Source: Eremophila alpestris peregrina
Taxonomy: Eukaryota; Chordata; Aves; Passeriformes; Alaudidae
Direction: 5' to 3'
DNA length: 64,000 nucleotides
Assembly (NCBI GenBank): GCA_009792885.1
Contig: WMCF01000015.1
Location: 3,611,076-3,675,075 of the forward strand
The notes beneath the pieces are model-generated. The model was not told the DNA's origin and ran no database searches. It saw nothing but the letters and a program-made list of their open reading frames with translations. Made by a program: the position numbers and the translations under genes. How positions within the stretch are numbered: position 1 is the stretch's first letter; each line of letters begins with the position of its first letter. Of this stretch, positions 14,734 to 28,200 are shown in pieces.

Positions 14734-17700
14734 CAAAATCAACATTTGGGTAACCAAAGGATTCTTGCTTGTTTACGGGCAAGAAATTCATAATGCGTAA
14801 GTCATCTAAATAATTATGGCTTGTATAAAATATGGCTTATTTAAAAGAGGAATGAGGTTTCAAGAATAAGCTTATCTAATCACTCCCTTCCTTCCATGAG
14901 GTTCTATATAAGGTACTGTTAAACTGCACATGCAGCAACATCATCTCTTGGGCCTCTTTAGGTCAAAGATAATCCCTCTAATTCCCCTTGCGGCAACCAT
15001 GCGGCCTGGACACATCCAAGTGCAGAGTTATGATCCCTGCTCACAGACATTGAGACTAAGCATGACTGCTTACCTTGGCAGGTAAGAGCTGGAAGTCCCA
15101 CTGATGGAGACAGAAGGTACACTGAGGACCTGCTCCCCAGGCTGGAGAGTGAGGAGCAGAGTAGCAGGGTGGGAATCTGCAAGTGGATGGTCAAGAACTG
15201 CACCAGCCACACAAGCCACAAGAGCATGTATAATCACTGAGAGAGACTGTAAGAAACGTTTGAATCTGGGGAGTGCAAGAGGTAGAAATATTGATGAGGG
15301 GGAAAGATGGCTGAGCAAATGGGCTGGTCAAATAGGAAAAAGAAAATTGAATCAGACTAAGCACCTCAACAGTGACAGGGAAAGTCACCCAGGCTTAGTC
15401 ACTTCCTTTTTTAACCAGAATTTCTGAATTAGTAAATCATGCCTGAAGATTAAACACCACAAATCTGTTTTCAAGAGTGATTGTGCTACTACCCAAAACC
15501 TTTTTAATTATGACATCTCACCCATCATTCACATTGGACATTTAAATAGTGTTTTCTGTATGAAAATGCTGATTTTTTTAGTATGCATATTATTATACAG
15601 GCATTGTAAAGGTGGGCCTGAAATCCTACTGGGCTTCATGCCTTAAAAACCCAAAGGAAAAAGAGAGCAGTCTATGTCTCCAGCAATCTGCAGTTTAGGT
15701 ATAGTAATACTCACCAGTCAAATTCAAAATTATGGGCTTAACAGCAGAGGATGACAACATTGGTAATTTAACTGTTGTCCTGCTTTGAGTGGTACCATGA
15801 CAAAGAAAAAATCTTTTAAAAAGGATCTGATGGTGAATTAAAAAATAGAGATGCTCAGCGATCCCCTACAGTGAGGGACAACACAGAAGGAGCTAGCAGG
15901 TGCTCTGCTTGCAGCATGCACAATGCAGGCTGGCATCATGGACTTTGATACAGGAACTCACTTCAACGCTCAATGTGCAACTCATAGTGTCCATGGCTTT
16001 GCAGAAGAGTACAACTAGATGACAACAATTCTTTTCAACAGACGGGAAAATCAGCAATACATATTAAATGGTCAAAGCACTGATATTGTCACAGCAGAAA
16101 AAAAAGAAAAATTATCTTAGCAATTTTACTTTGGACAGATTTCACATACTGAAGTCACTACAAGGCTGAAGATTACTTCAGGTGAGGAGATAATGGATGA
16201 ATTTCATAGGTAGGGGTGAAAAAAGAAATGTGTATCTTCAATGCAGGACTTAGAATAGTAGCTTGTGGAAAAATCAAAGACAGTGTCCTAGACTATGGGG
16301 CTCAAAGACCGGAAACATAGAGGTTTTATCCTCAGTGACTAAAGGCAGAGGGGAAAAGACCTTTGAGAAAAAGGTCATGACTCACCCAGTAGCTCAAGAG
16401 GTGAGGCCCAAGATTACCACTTGGACTGAAGGAGATTTTTAGGATGCAGCAACAAGGAGGAGGCAGGAGAAGGATTTGCATTTGTGGAACAAAAGAGAAG
16501 AACCAAAGAGAAAGAACAGAGTTCTCAAAAGCTCCATTACATTTAGAAATCATTTTTTCCTTGCAAAAACTAAGTCTGAGTCTTTATTTTTAAAGGTAAC
16601 TGTGTTTTCCATTGTCCCAAAAGAGATTCTGCCTCTCACAAAATTGAGCCTGACAGAAGTACCTTTGTGCTGTATATTCCACCCAGTTTGCTCCCACTGA
16701 GACTTGTGAAGTCTGTGACACTGTGCAGTAGTCCCTTGTTTCACTGATGCAAATTTGAGGGGCGACAGCCAGCTCCAGCAGCTACAGGCACACAGCAGCA
16801 GTACCAGAGCCCATGGCTGAAAGGAGCGTGATTCTGCTGATACTCAGATCCAGCTGCTCGCACCTTGGGTTTCCTCATAAAGCTTGATGGCATCCAATGC
16901 GACACATACTTGACAAAAACACTTAGAACAGAAAAGCTGTGAGGTTACCAAATCCTGACATGATGTATTACAATGGAACAGGGTAATTAAAAAGGGAAAA
17001 ACAACGGGTACTTCTCAAAGAGCTCATAACATTCAGAGCCTGGAAAACAGACAAACTTTAGCTACCAAAAAGAAAATCTTTTCAAAGTATATACTGCCCT
17101 CCTGTGTACAACTCGGTATTAAATCCAAAACAGCTGCAACCTACTTCAAAAACTAAAAATAATGTGGTTCTGTGGTGTCCCAGATAATGTAGAACAGTGG
17201 TAAAATCCTGGCACAAGGGAACAAATTGAAGAGACAGTTCAGACCAGGGCTGTCATCAGTGAGAAACTAATCACTACAATGGGCCTTCATCCATCTTTTA
17301 TGAAGATCAGGCTGGATCCCTAGCATCAGAAGCCATGAGAACTGCAGAACTCCTCACAGGCAAAAGGCAAAGCACCCCCAAGCTGCCTCTGAACCTCACC
17401 ACAATCACAGATTGTCCACAAATGACTGACTGCTTTAACTAGAAGTAATTTCTTCCAATTAAAGCTTCTAACAAACAATGGGAGTTTGGCATACTCCTGT
17501 TTAAACACTTACCTGTGCAGAGATAATTTCTTTTTTGATTATTCTTGACACCTTCTTCAACAGTTCTGTTCTTTTGAAAAAGAAAAAAAAAAAACAACAA
17601 GGATTTTAACTGTATTAAAAGAACTTCAGGTGTGAAAAATTAACTGTTTATTTCTGTTAAACAATGCTATGCTGCGCACAACATACCCTACTCCACTACC

Positions 17701-18153
17701 ATACATCACTTCTCAGCATAATTAAAGTTTTACTCACCACTAAATACTTTCCCTCTGCTCTTTATTTTAGGTTGCCCTTTTCAGAGAAGCAGGTCCTCAA
17801 GCAACTGCAGAGCAAAACTGAGAGCAAATTCATAGCCACAGTGAGAGGTACACACTCTGCTTCCCATTGCAAGTTGTACTTGCACTTGCATGCTCCCAAC
17901 ATTAAATTGCAAAAGGCTCTTAAGATCATAGTAAGGTTGATGTGAAAAATATTTGTCTTTGAGGCATACCATGGCTTCCTAACATAATAAAAAAAAAATA
18001 AATTCAGGTAACTCAGTTACTATTTGCTAAAATCCAGCATAATCTTTATAAAAGCTAAGTAAAAACTTCAGGAGCTAAGTAGATGTGAGTAGCTAAATTC
18101 TCACAATGTTTACACTGCACACTGAAGAAGAGCATTATTGCTGAAATAGATTC

Positions 18154-19163
18154 TTTATTTCCTGAAACATTCCAAAACAGCAGTATACACAGTTGTAATC
18201 AAATATTAAGTCATATGCCATTATAAGAAAGCATTGATTAGTGCAACTGGATTTTGTAAAAGATCTATCAAAAAGATTTATTTGCATTAAAACTCATTTT
18301 CCATAAGCAACTGTTAATAAAACATTACAATTTTATTCTTTGTAATAAAGTACTGAAAATCAACAGTAGTTTTAGAGATCACTGTACCTTTGTAAGTGCA
18401 ATGTGATTTATGCTGCCATTTTAAATACAAAACACTATGACAATAAATTAACAATTCAACAAATGGTGACAGACCAACAAAACCATGCTGACTCAGCTGG
18501 ATGGTAATTTCCAGTGAATGCTACCTTTTTTTTTTTTGTGCTTCTGCAACATAAATATACTGCTTTGTATTGCCAATGGTAAGATTTTTAAAGATATGTT
18601 CCTAGAGCTAAAAAAGTACATTACCCAAAAAATATTATTTATGGCACAGAAATAGTTAAATCGTCTCTGTAGTTCAAGGTTCAGGCAAGTTTAAATGAAC
18701 TTAAGTATACAAAATAAAATGTACTGAAAACACTAGAAAAAAATTCAAGCACATACATATGTACCCCGAAATTCAAAATAAAATGCGTGATGCCTTTACA
18801 ATGAATAAATTATCTCAGAACTGCAGTACAGCAAAGCTGCCCAAAAGCAAAATCTCCTAGTTTGCTCAAAGGAAATATTCTTGTATTTTGCACACATGTA
18901 GTACTTTCTTCAGTTCCAAATGCCAACACTGCCATTGTTAGTCTGATAACAATGCAGCTGTTCAGGTGACTGATCAAGTGCAATATTTAGTGTTTGATAA
19001 GTTGTTCATTTTTTAAAAATGACATGGCATTGTAGATGGTTAGAGATTAAGATCCTGGGGAAAATAATATTCTGTGACCCTCCTTTTCCAAATCACTGTT
19101 ACCCAGCCAGCTGGGTAATGAAATCCACATTTTGTGTTTTCCACTGTTGAGGGGCATCCTTCA
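18154..19163 (-). other. SLAIN1: Probable SLAIN1 3' UTR
   Basis: The AT-rich segment directly after the stop codon has no long open frame and no recognisable repeat. On the minus strand, AATAAA hexamers occur at 18337-18332, 18282-18277 and 18159-18154. The last is followed within about 60 bases by a GT-rich stretch (GTGTGCAGTG), as expected downstream of a cleavage site. The true end is not determined by sequence alone; earlier or later hexamers (for example 17652-17647) could be used. Confidence 0.5.
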
Positions 19164-19239
19164 TCAGTAGCAGCCATCTCTCCAGTTCCCATCCCGTATC
19201 GTGCTCAGTGATGACAGTGGCTTTGGAGGCTGAAGGAAA
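19164..19239 (-). CDS. SLAIN1: SLAIN1 exon 8, coding part with stop codon
   Basis: After acceptor tacag|t this exon completes a Ser codon and encodes FLQPPKPLSSLST, then IRDGNWRDGCY, and stops at TGA (19164-19166). The short aromatic/charged tail RDGNWRDGCY is the invariant end of SLAIN1 proteins. This last coding segment is too short to stand out as an open frame by itself; it was found by following the reading frame from exon 7 and the family C-terminus. It fixes both the gene identity and the direction of transcription. Confidence 0.96.
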
Positions 19240-22200
19240 CTGTATTAATCAAAGGACAGGGGGAAAAAAAAAGGAAAATTAGGTCATATTTCCTGTGAAA
19301 GACCAAGGTAGAAGATATCATTTATTTCTGCAGTGACAATGGCTTTGGGGCTTGCTTAGAGACATCCCTCTGGTATATTTCTGGCTACAAATTAATGCAC
19401 ATATAAAGATCTATGGGAAATTAAAACCACTTCTAATAAGAGCAGCCTTAAAAAATTTGTAAAAAAGAATTGACTGAATAATTGTAATCATGAATGAGAT
19501 GCCTCTAAATGTAAGATTTGGTTTTTCAGGGCTAAAGACAGTAAAAATATATTTTTGTCACTATGGGCAGCAAACTAATGGGAAACACTTTCCAAAATGC
19601 TATTGTGCTCAGCATGTTCATGAAAAACCAGTTTATGAAACTACAGTGCAAGCAACAAAGAATTTTATCAGCTGAAGAATGGCACTGAAATCTGCTCCAG
19701 ACACTTTTTTACCTGTCACAAGACATGTGATGATGTGTTTCCAAGCCACCAGTTCCAGCACTGCAACTCTTGACAGGAACTCACCATCCCCTGGGTCCCC
19801 ACCCTCACAGCAGGGCTGCATCTCTCACTCATCAACAAGGACTTCTAGAATACTTCCTGACCATCTTCCCTCCAGGAACTACTGAGGCAACTATTTCAAG
19901 TAAAACTAAAAAAAGGAAAAACCACCATCTGACTTTATCTAACTGCCAACTCACTGGTAACACTGAAGGCTCTGTATCTAATTTGCCACAACTATCATTC
20001 TGTCACACCCCAATTTGCTGAAAAATGTGTTTCAATTTTGTGAAAACACTCATATAAAACTATTTCATATAAAAGCAGACCTCAAGCTTGTTTTCACACT
20101 ATTCTGCTTTTGGTATAAATTTGTCATAATATTGTTACTGATGCCCCTTCTCCCTTTCAAATGCTTGGTGCTGTAAAAAGGCAGAGGTATCTTGTAAAAC
20201 AGGCAGTCGGTAAGTCAGTCATCAGAGCAGCTTCAACTGCTTTTTTAGTAGCAAAAACACTGCACTTAAGTAAAAATGTTGGTTAAAGCTAGATTCAGCC
20301 AAGCTGCTTTTGTGCAGCTCCACTTCGGTGCAGCATCATTTATCTTTGATATAAATCCAGTTACTTGAGACTAAGAACATAATCTGCCTCTGCTGTTTCC
20401 TGCAACTGCTACTTTCGTTTCCAGAGGAAAAAAGAAGAAAATGTGTTTAATAATCTTCAAAAAAACCCCAAACCAGAGAGGGAAAAAAACACTTATTAGC
20501 TAACTTGGAAGTAATTTTAAGAATACTGCTATGTATCCAGAGGTGAATCTCTGCTACAGGGCACTGACAGAAAAAAGTGCCAGCAGTGAAAACTATTCAA
20601 ACTAGCACAAGCTGTTGGTATGACATCTTGTTCTTTGAGATAACAGGGTTTTGGAGGGGCCATAGTGCATTTCTACTTTTCCATCCCCAGCACTGGATTG
20701 CAGTGACTGGCTCCAGTACAAGACAGCAGGAATAAGCAAGCCCTGGCTCCACAGATACGCTTACATTCCTGCCACACTTGTATCTGGCAGGATCCAGACC
20801 CTGAGCTGCTGATTGACTTTCTGGCTTTAGCTGGAACCTGTCTCATCTCACTGTGGCCTTGTCTGGAAACTGTAAGTGTTGGCTGACCCTGATCACCATC
20901 AACATTGCTCTAGGCTGGGCACTGCAGGGCAGCACAGCTCTCCCTGGTCACCCTGCCCTGAGGGCAGCTGGCCCCACTGCCCTTCACACTGCATTAGGTT
21001 ATAACACAGAGAACTGGAAGGTGAGGTCTGCAAGAAGCCTCGAGATTGTAGTCAGAAAGGGCTGAGAGTTGTGTGCATCCTTTTTGCTCAACAAGAGTAA
21101 AAAACAAAGTGCTGTCTGACTTCTAAGGGTAAGAAGAGATGGATTACACCATCACAATTTCTTTACACTGCTTGAATTTCTGCTGGTAAGGAGAAAATCA
21201 GTTAATACTTAGCCAAGTTATTTATCTTGATTATTATAATTTTATTATTAATTATGATATATCATTTATTATTATTAATTATTAAAAGCACTCTCCCATC
21301 CAGTGTTTTATTCTATGCAGTAAATACTGAAGTTCCCTAATGCAACCCCAATATAATGTGTCTAAGAACCCATTTTAAGTATCTAAAATATCAGTAACTT
21401 GGCTACTTAACAGTCTGGCCAAAGGTAGGAAGACAGATTTGCTCTGAGTGTGCACTTCTCTCTAAGCATCCTATTTACTTAAAAAAAACGAAAAATCTGT
21501 TCTATTTTTAATCAAGTCATGACTATAAACACTATTTAAGTTTGAAAGCTAGACTCTTAAAACAAACAATCAGAAATACTATTCATTAGAAAATACCACA
21601 GTGAAAAAAACCTGACAGCTGAGTTCCTTCCAAGTCCGTATGAACTGAAACCACTTGAATTTTTCCAAATGAATCAATAAAGTTTAATGAGGGTGTTCAA
21701 GAACTGTAGGCTGAGCTCCAGTCTGCCTGTGCTTTTCTAGTCTTATGAACTTTGCATTTCCACAGTGCAAAGACCATCCATCTTCAACAATCACTGCTTT
21801 GGCTCTATGGCAACATAGGATACTGCAAAGGCATCATTTGAAGGAAAGGAGACAGGAGAACAGACTTCCTGGACTATAAACAGCTTTGTTACTGATTTGA
21901 ATCAGCTTCTTATAAAAATAGTGTTGAGAGTACAGTGTCTCACTCTCCCACTGAAACCTCCTAATGTTGTTTTTCTTTAATATTGTCTGTTGTATGAGAA
22001 GTTACAAAATAGCAAGGCACTGGTCTTCATGACCCAGAAAGGCCTCCTCACATGCTGCTATGAAAGATTTAAGGGCTTTGCAGAAGAACATGAAGTAGAG
22101 GAAAGGAAAAAGAAAAAAGGAAAGAAAACCCTCAACTATAAAGAAGTCTAACTGAAAGAGCTTCCAGCTGAGAGTAAAGAAGGTTGTAATAGAAATCTCA

Positions 22201-25200
22201 TGGTACAGTCTTCATCAAAGAAGGAACCTGACGGCTCTTTATCAAAGTTTCGCCACAGTTGGTCAAAATCTGTTGCCAGTCACATCAGTGTAATCCCCCA
22301 GTAACTCAACCAAAGAGAGAATGTGAACGATTGAACTTATTCTGGATCTAGCCAGTATGTAGTGAAAAGTACAAAAACGATGAGAGCTAAACAGTGACAG
22401 TTCATCCAACAGAAAATGAGGTGGTCACACAGCAGGCCCTCACAAGAGGAGGGATGTGTGCAATGGGAAGAAATAGTTGGAGGAGTTAGCACTAGTTGAG
22501 AGAAGTTTTTCCTTGAGAAGACTTAATTCCTATTAATTACAGAACGTGCAGCTAAGAGTTTAACTCCCAGCTATGATAAGGTAATTAAAACACAATCTCT
22601 TTCATCAAGCCTATTTTATTGCTTGACCTAAAAATAATTAATTTGAAGATTAATTTCTCTTTCTCATTTTTTTTGCATGAGAAAATTTGCATTTGTGTAA
22701 CAGTACAGTTTATTGCAACTACATGATTCCCTGAGTGCCTATTGTCTGCCTATTGTCTCCCAGCTGAATTGAAAAGATGCTGGTTCAATCCAAGACTATA
22801 CTATCCAGGATATTTCCTTCTTCATGCTGTAATGGTACAACTTGCATTTTTGTTGCCAAAAATTACTACTGCCATTTACAACAAAAGGGATGCAGGTCTT
22901 CCTATGTGAGCACTCTTAGGATTAGCTCATGCTGTGACACTGAAATAGCAGTAGGCACAAGTCTGGGAGAAGGTAAGCCACATCAGTTAATGATTTAAGG
23001 TTTGTGTTCGTTTGGATTTCTTACTGACAGGTGGAAATCCATTCCTATTTACACGTGATTACACGCTATCCATTATCAGAGTTTACTAGGGGCTACCAGG
23101 ATGCATTGTCCATCACTATTTTTGGCAAGTAATCTTCACCACTTCAGTGACTCAGCACTGGGAGAAAGAAGCTTGTATTTTATAGTTCCATATTCAAGAG
23201 GTAAAACCATTCCACAATTTAATCCTAAGCCATCCACACAGAGACTGAGGCCTGTTTAACTCTCACCTTCGAACTGGCTGTGCAATTTTACTTCTTGGAA
23301 TGCCGCTCCCATTGACAGCCAGCGATGGTCTTGGAAGAGCACTGCGCCCTACAAGGCCTTGACCAGCAGTCTTGTTTGGCATGGGGATCCCAGTGTTGGA
23401 ATACAGCTGTGAGTTGCTGGACACTGGAATGCTGCTACTATTACTGCTCCCTTGCACAGTTGGGCTTACGTAGGCAGTAGCTTTGAGAGGCTGTCTGACA
23501 GACACTGGAAAATGTCCCACACTGTGAACTCGGTGCTGAAGCTGTCCTGGTGATGGAACTGTGAAGAGTGGTAGAAAATGAAGCAACAAGGTCAGTATGT
23601 AAGACCAGGTAGTAATGCTCTTACAAATAAGATCAGATAGTAATGCTCATTTCTAGAGAGATCTGAATAAGGATAAACACATCATTATACAATTTACTTG
23701 CTGATTACAAACTGCTGAAAAACCTCTTGAATCCACTACTGTATCCAGTAACACCACACTGAACTAAAATATTCCTGTTCCACCCCCATCCTGAAAAAAA
23801 AACCCAGTCCATATTCATCGTTCTTTCTCCCCTCAAAGAGATTAAATTAGCCATTACAAGCCCACTAAATCCACCTATGCACTTACAGCTTTAAATAGGA
23901 GAAACTGCAGAAGGTATAAATTAGTCACTGTTAGGTGATTTTTATTTTTGGGAGGTGGCTTGCAACAACCACATGTTGTTCAAGCAGCATTGCATTAAAG
24001 CATTATGAAGCATCACAGAAGTTTAAGCTTTATGCATAAAAACAATTAACAGGCTATAAAAGGGTTTGAATGTAACAGCATATTCCACAGCTGATGTTAT
24101 GTAAACTATCATTTTAAATCAGTGCTATGAGCTCCCAGAGCTTTATATATAGATTTTCTACCCAATCCTGCCCTCTGGTGTACATCTGGCAGGCATCACT
24201 TTCCTAGGCCACATACCAAAAGCAAACTGACAAAAGCCTGAAGGATACAAATTAAGACACTAGAGTTAGAGCAATCCTTTTCCAAGTCTTTGAAAAAAAA
24301 GACATCTTTAAACCATTTGAAGACAGAAAAAATTGCAGGGGAGTGATCAAATTCAACTATACTGCCAATATATTGTTCTGGAACTCTTATCATAACACAG
24401 CTCCTAAAACACCACAGGCACAGCCACTTACTATCAATTTTTTTTTCAAAATGTATTTCAGAAAAATAGAATTTTACACACACACATATATAAGAGCATG
24501 AACACACAAAGAAATATGTATTTCTAAAATAATAAACAAAATTAAACTCTCAATGCATGACCATGAAAATCCATGTGGGAACCTGAACTATTTCCATTCT
24601 CATATTCAAGCAAGAAAAAATACAACAAAATAAACCACCAGTCAAGAATATTGTCCATAAAATAATTAATTTAATTATTTTGAAGACATTTGTGACTTCT
24701 GCTCACATTCAAAAGAAAACACCCACAGGATAAGTTTTTGCCAACTTCTTCCTCCAAAATCTCACAGAAAATGGAGAGAGTAAGTTAAATCCCTTCTTCC
24801 CAAATTATTTATTTTTTTGTCTTTGCTTCTGCCTATGTCCAGTGAAAATCACTTTTCCCATTTCCACTCGAGAACCTCAACCACTGTGCAAGAAAAGATG
24901 GATTTGGATCTGGATCTATCTTGCTCACATTCGACATCAATAATTCTTCTACTAGATCAATACTCCTTTCATCCCCTCATCATGAAGTCACCTACATAAT
25001 ACCAATTACAGAGCAATTTTAATTCCCCCACTCAACAAGTATATCTGAGAATATAAACCTCTGTTTACAACATTTCCTCAGAATAAAGTAGTTCAACTTC
25101 AGTAGGAGAGAGGTCATGGATTTTACAGTGTACTGTACAATCAGCATTGTATATATTACCAAGAAAAGAAGTTTTCAATTGTAGTATCAAAACTAAACGT

Positions 25201-28200
25201 GAGCTTACATAAATTAATTGCATTTTTGGTGTTTCTACAATATTACTATTTATTATTATTATTATTTCAGTTTTAATGCTGCACAAGATAAATGGGCAAA
25301 AAAAAAAAAAAAAAGTGAAAAAACTTTCAATAACAAGACTGGCAGAATTTGCTTTCCAAAACAGAAACACTGCAAATCCTGAGGTATATTAAAATCTGGT
25401 GCAAAAGAACAATTTGCTTTTACTTGCTCATAGAACAACGGATCAATGACCAGGATGTGTATTCTACCACTTCACTGATCCCTTGCTCTCAGCCAAAGAA
25501 CACAGGTACTTACTACTCGACTGCATCCTTGAAATCCCATTGCTGGCTCCATGCAAATTGGAGTCAAAGCTCTGACTGTTCCTCACAGTGGCAGGAGAAG
25601 CAGCAAAGGCAGCAGTACTGCTCATGGTGGGGGTGCTTGGCATCCGAGCGAGGTTAGGCATGCTTCTGCGGAGTTTGTCTGCAGCAAAAGAACACAACAC
25701 CCATAGTCAGGTCAGAATTTCCAACAAACAAAACCAGCCTCAGTGTCACTTCTGCAGAAAATCAGAATTGTAAGAAACTATTTCAACAGAAAGAGAGGTT
25801 TTGCTCTACCAGAAGAATATGAATATGTTATTGACCGTCTTCAAATTGAACCATTATGACTACTGTAACAGCATGATTATTCACAAGTAATTTTAAAGAC
25901 ACCAATAGGCAGTATATTTGCAGAACTGCAAGGATTTAAACAATAAACAATAATGAGTTTCACACAGATGTGTAAAGTAGGTCAGGTGAACCATGCCCTA
26001 AATGTGCCTGTTTCTTTGCAGCAAATACAAAAGCAAGTCTGCACTGGCAGTCAGACACAGCTATTTACTCTGTGGATGTCTAAAGACAGGTGAGAAATCC
26101 ATCCTAACAGACTGAAGTATTGCTTTCAGGTGCCAGTAAGATGTTAAATAACTCCATTCAGAACCTAACCTTGTTAGCATGTTAAGTTTCCACAGGCAGT
26201 CAAATGCAAAAACCGCAAAGTCTTGATGCTGTTCAGTTGCTTGAAGCCCTGGGCTGATATAAGAATTTTCATATCTGGTGTTTCTCCCTCCTACCTCACT
26301 TGTGGTACCTGATTTGGTAGGCATTTTCAGAGTAGGTTTCTTTGCAGGGCTCTTCACAAAAAGAAAGCTGCAAACGCCCCAAATGTTTTTGGGACAGGCA
26401 CAACAGCTAAGGCAAGTGTCTAAGAGGTCAGAAGACATCTGCAATCCCACTCACACCAGTTCATCTGAAGAAACTGAAACCTTCCTGACATCTCAAGGTG
26501 GCTTTCCAACAACACCACCATGAGGTAACCTAAGGGGAAACTCTTCTGGTCTCTTCTCCCATCAGGCCAAAGGGAGATGACTCAGTTTTGTACAATCAGA
26601 AGGGCCTGGGAAAATGGCACAGACTGAAGGACTTGGTCCTGTGACATGACAGACTTCAGTAAAGCACCACTGTGGGAAAACCATGGACATTTCCTATCAT
26701 TGACAACATCACCAAGGTTTGCCTCTTGGCCAGGTTCAGAAGCACAAGTGCAGTGCCCAGCACAGGTGGCTGCATCACCCCCTATGGCATGGCCAGCAGA
26801 GAGGTCACCAGCTCCTGCTCCTGACACAGGTTCCAACAGCTGGCAGGTTCTTACACTGCAACAGACAGCAGGGGTGTGCTTGCTTGTCTTTTAACAGCAC
26901 CTAGGACTGCTCCCTCCCACAGAGAGCATGGCATTTCCACACTGATGTTCTGGTGTTCTATATAGGAACAACACAGCTCACTGCTTGGAACTGCTGGCAT
27001 GGGTTGACCTCCTGGCTCATATGAGGGAAGTTTGGTTCACAGAAACAGCAGATTTATTTAGAAATTTCTGTTGATCAGTCTACATAAATACACAACCTAT
27101 TTAGCACCATCATTAGCTCCTCTAATCCTTAAAGATTCTAACAAGTGAAAAGTAGTAAGACGTGACAGTACAGTTCTATCTATACAAGTTAACATGAGTC
27201 ACTGACAGAAACTTTACCGTATGTGATGCCTACATAACTCCAGCAACCTGTGTCATTGAAAGGCTTTATGTCCAGCAGGAAAAGGAAATGTAAGGTTTGA
27301 ATGCCTGGAAAGTAGAGTACAGTCAAATCCTAATAAAGAACTACTGTACAGACAATCTTTCACCAAAAGAGTCAGGATTGTGCTTCAGTGACTAATTACT
27401 GACAGTGGTAGACTGAAACTGTCAATGGTACAGCAATGAACATTAGCAAGGGGATTACCACTGTGGTGCAGCCAGGTAGTAAGTATTAATATCAGTCATG
27501 TAACAATGATAAAACAGTTGCAGGCTTCCAAAACTGTCCTGGGAATGCAAACAACAGCACCCATATAGCTACTATATGTATCTATTTCTAAAATATTCAA
27601 GAATTTTGCAAACTGAAGAGGGAACTGTCATCCTATAATGCAATTCTTGGGCAAGAGTGGCAAAAGAAGTAATGAATATGGCATGTCTGTAGCTGCAGTT
27701 AATTCCAGCCTACCCTTTCAAAGGTAGGCTAGGTCCTGAAATCCTAATTCAAGTTATAAAACTTGGCAAAAAAGGGTTTGAGCAGCAGGATGGCGGTGGG
27801 GAAGACAGCACTGCGTAAAATAGCTTTTAAAGCATCATGCTGTATAGCAGAACTGTTGGGACTCTACACGCTCTTCCACTCAGGGACTGCACCAGCCACC
27901 CCAGGCATTATTTGAACTGTCCAGTGTGTGCAGCTACAATAGCAGAAAAATAGGTACAGAAGTAGCTTGGATTTCCTTCATGTCTTAGGTAGCCACGTCT
28001 CTTGGCTCCTGTTCATTAGTCCCTTCTTGTTCCAGCAGTTTGCTCTGCTGCTGATTCATTCAATCCTCAGGCAGCAGATTCCTGCTGCACCTGCAAATTC
28101 TCATCCATCAAGCAGCTGCGTTAGTTCTTTGATGGGTCCTTGTGTCTGCTGAGATAAATGGCCCTGAAAAGCAATGAAAACAGCGGGTCAGTTTTATGTT

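Larger units (their letters stand above)
1..18153. other. Intergenic region downstream of SLAIN1
   Basis: No protein-coding exon, RNA gene or promoter could be recognised on either strand. All open frames are short, lack splice context and look like chance frames. In other amniotes the neighbour beyond the SLAIN1 3' end is EDNRB, in tail-to-tail orientation; none of its exons is visible, so it must lie further left if synteny holds. Identified contents are two CR1 fragments (4415-4526 and 14283-14733), A-rich tracts near 3943-3990 and 4585-4668, and poly-A at 13279-13293. Confidence 0.7.

Noticed and set aside
1..18153. EDNRB exons expected from synteny
   Set aside because: No endothelin-receptor sequence was found on either strand; the gene must lie outside the window.
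26061..26450. Possible cassette exon of SLAIN1 in intron 5 (KSPAKKPTLKMPTKSG)
   Set aside because: There is a splice-like acceptor (ttttgtgaag) and donor (gag|gtagga), but entering from exon 5 in phase 1 gives an in-frame stop in every acceptor choice tried.
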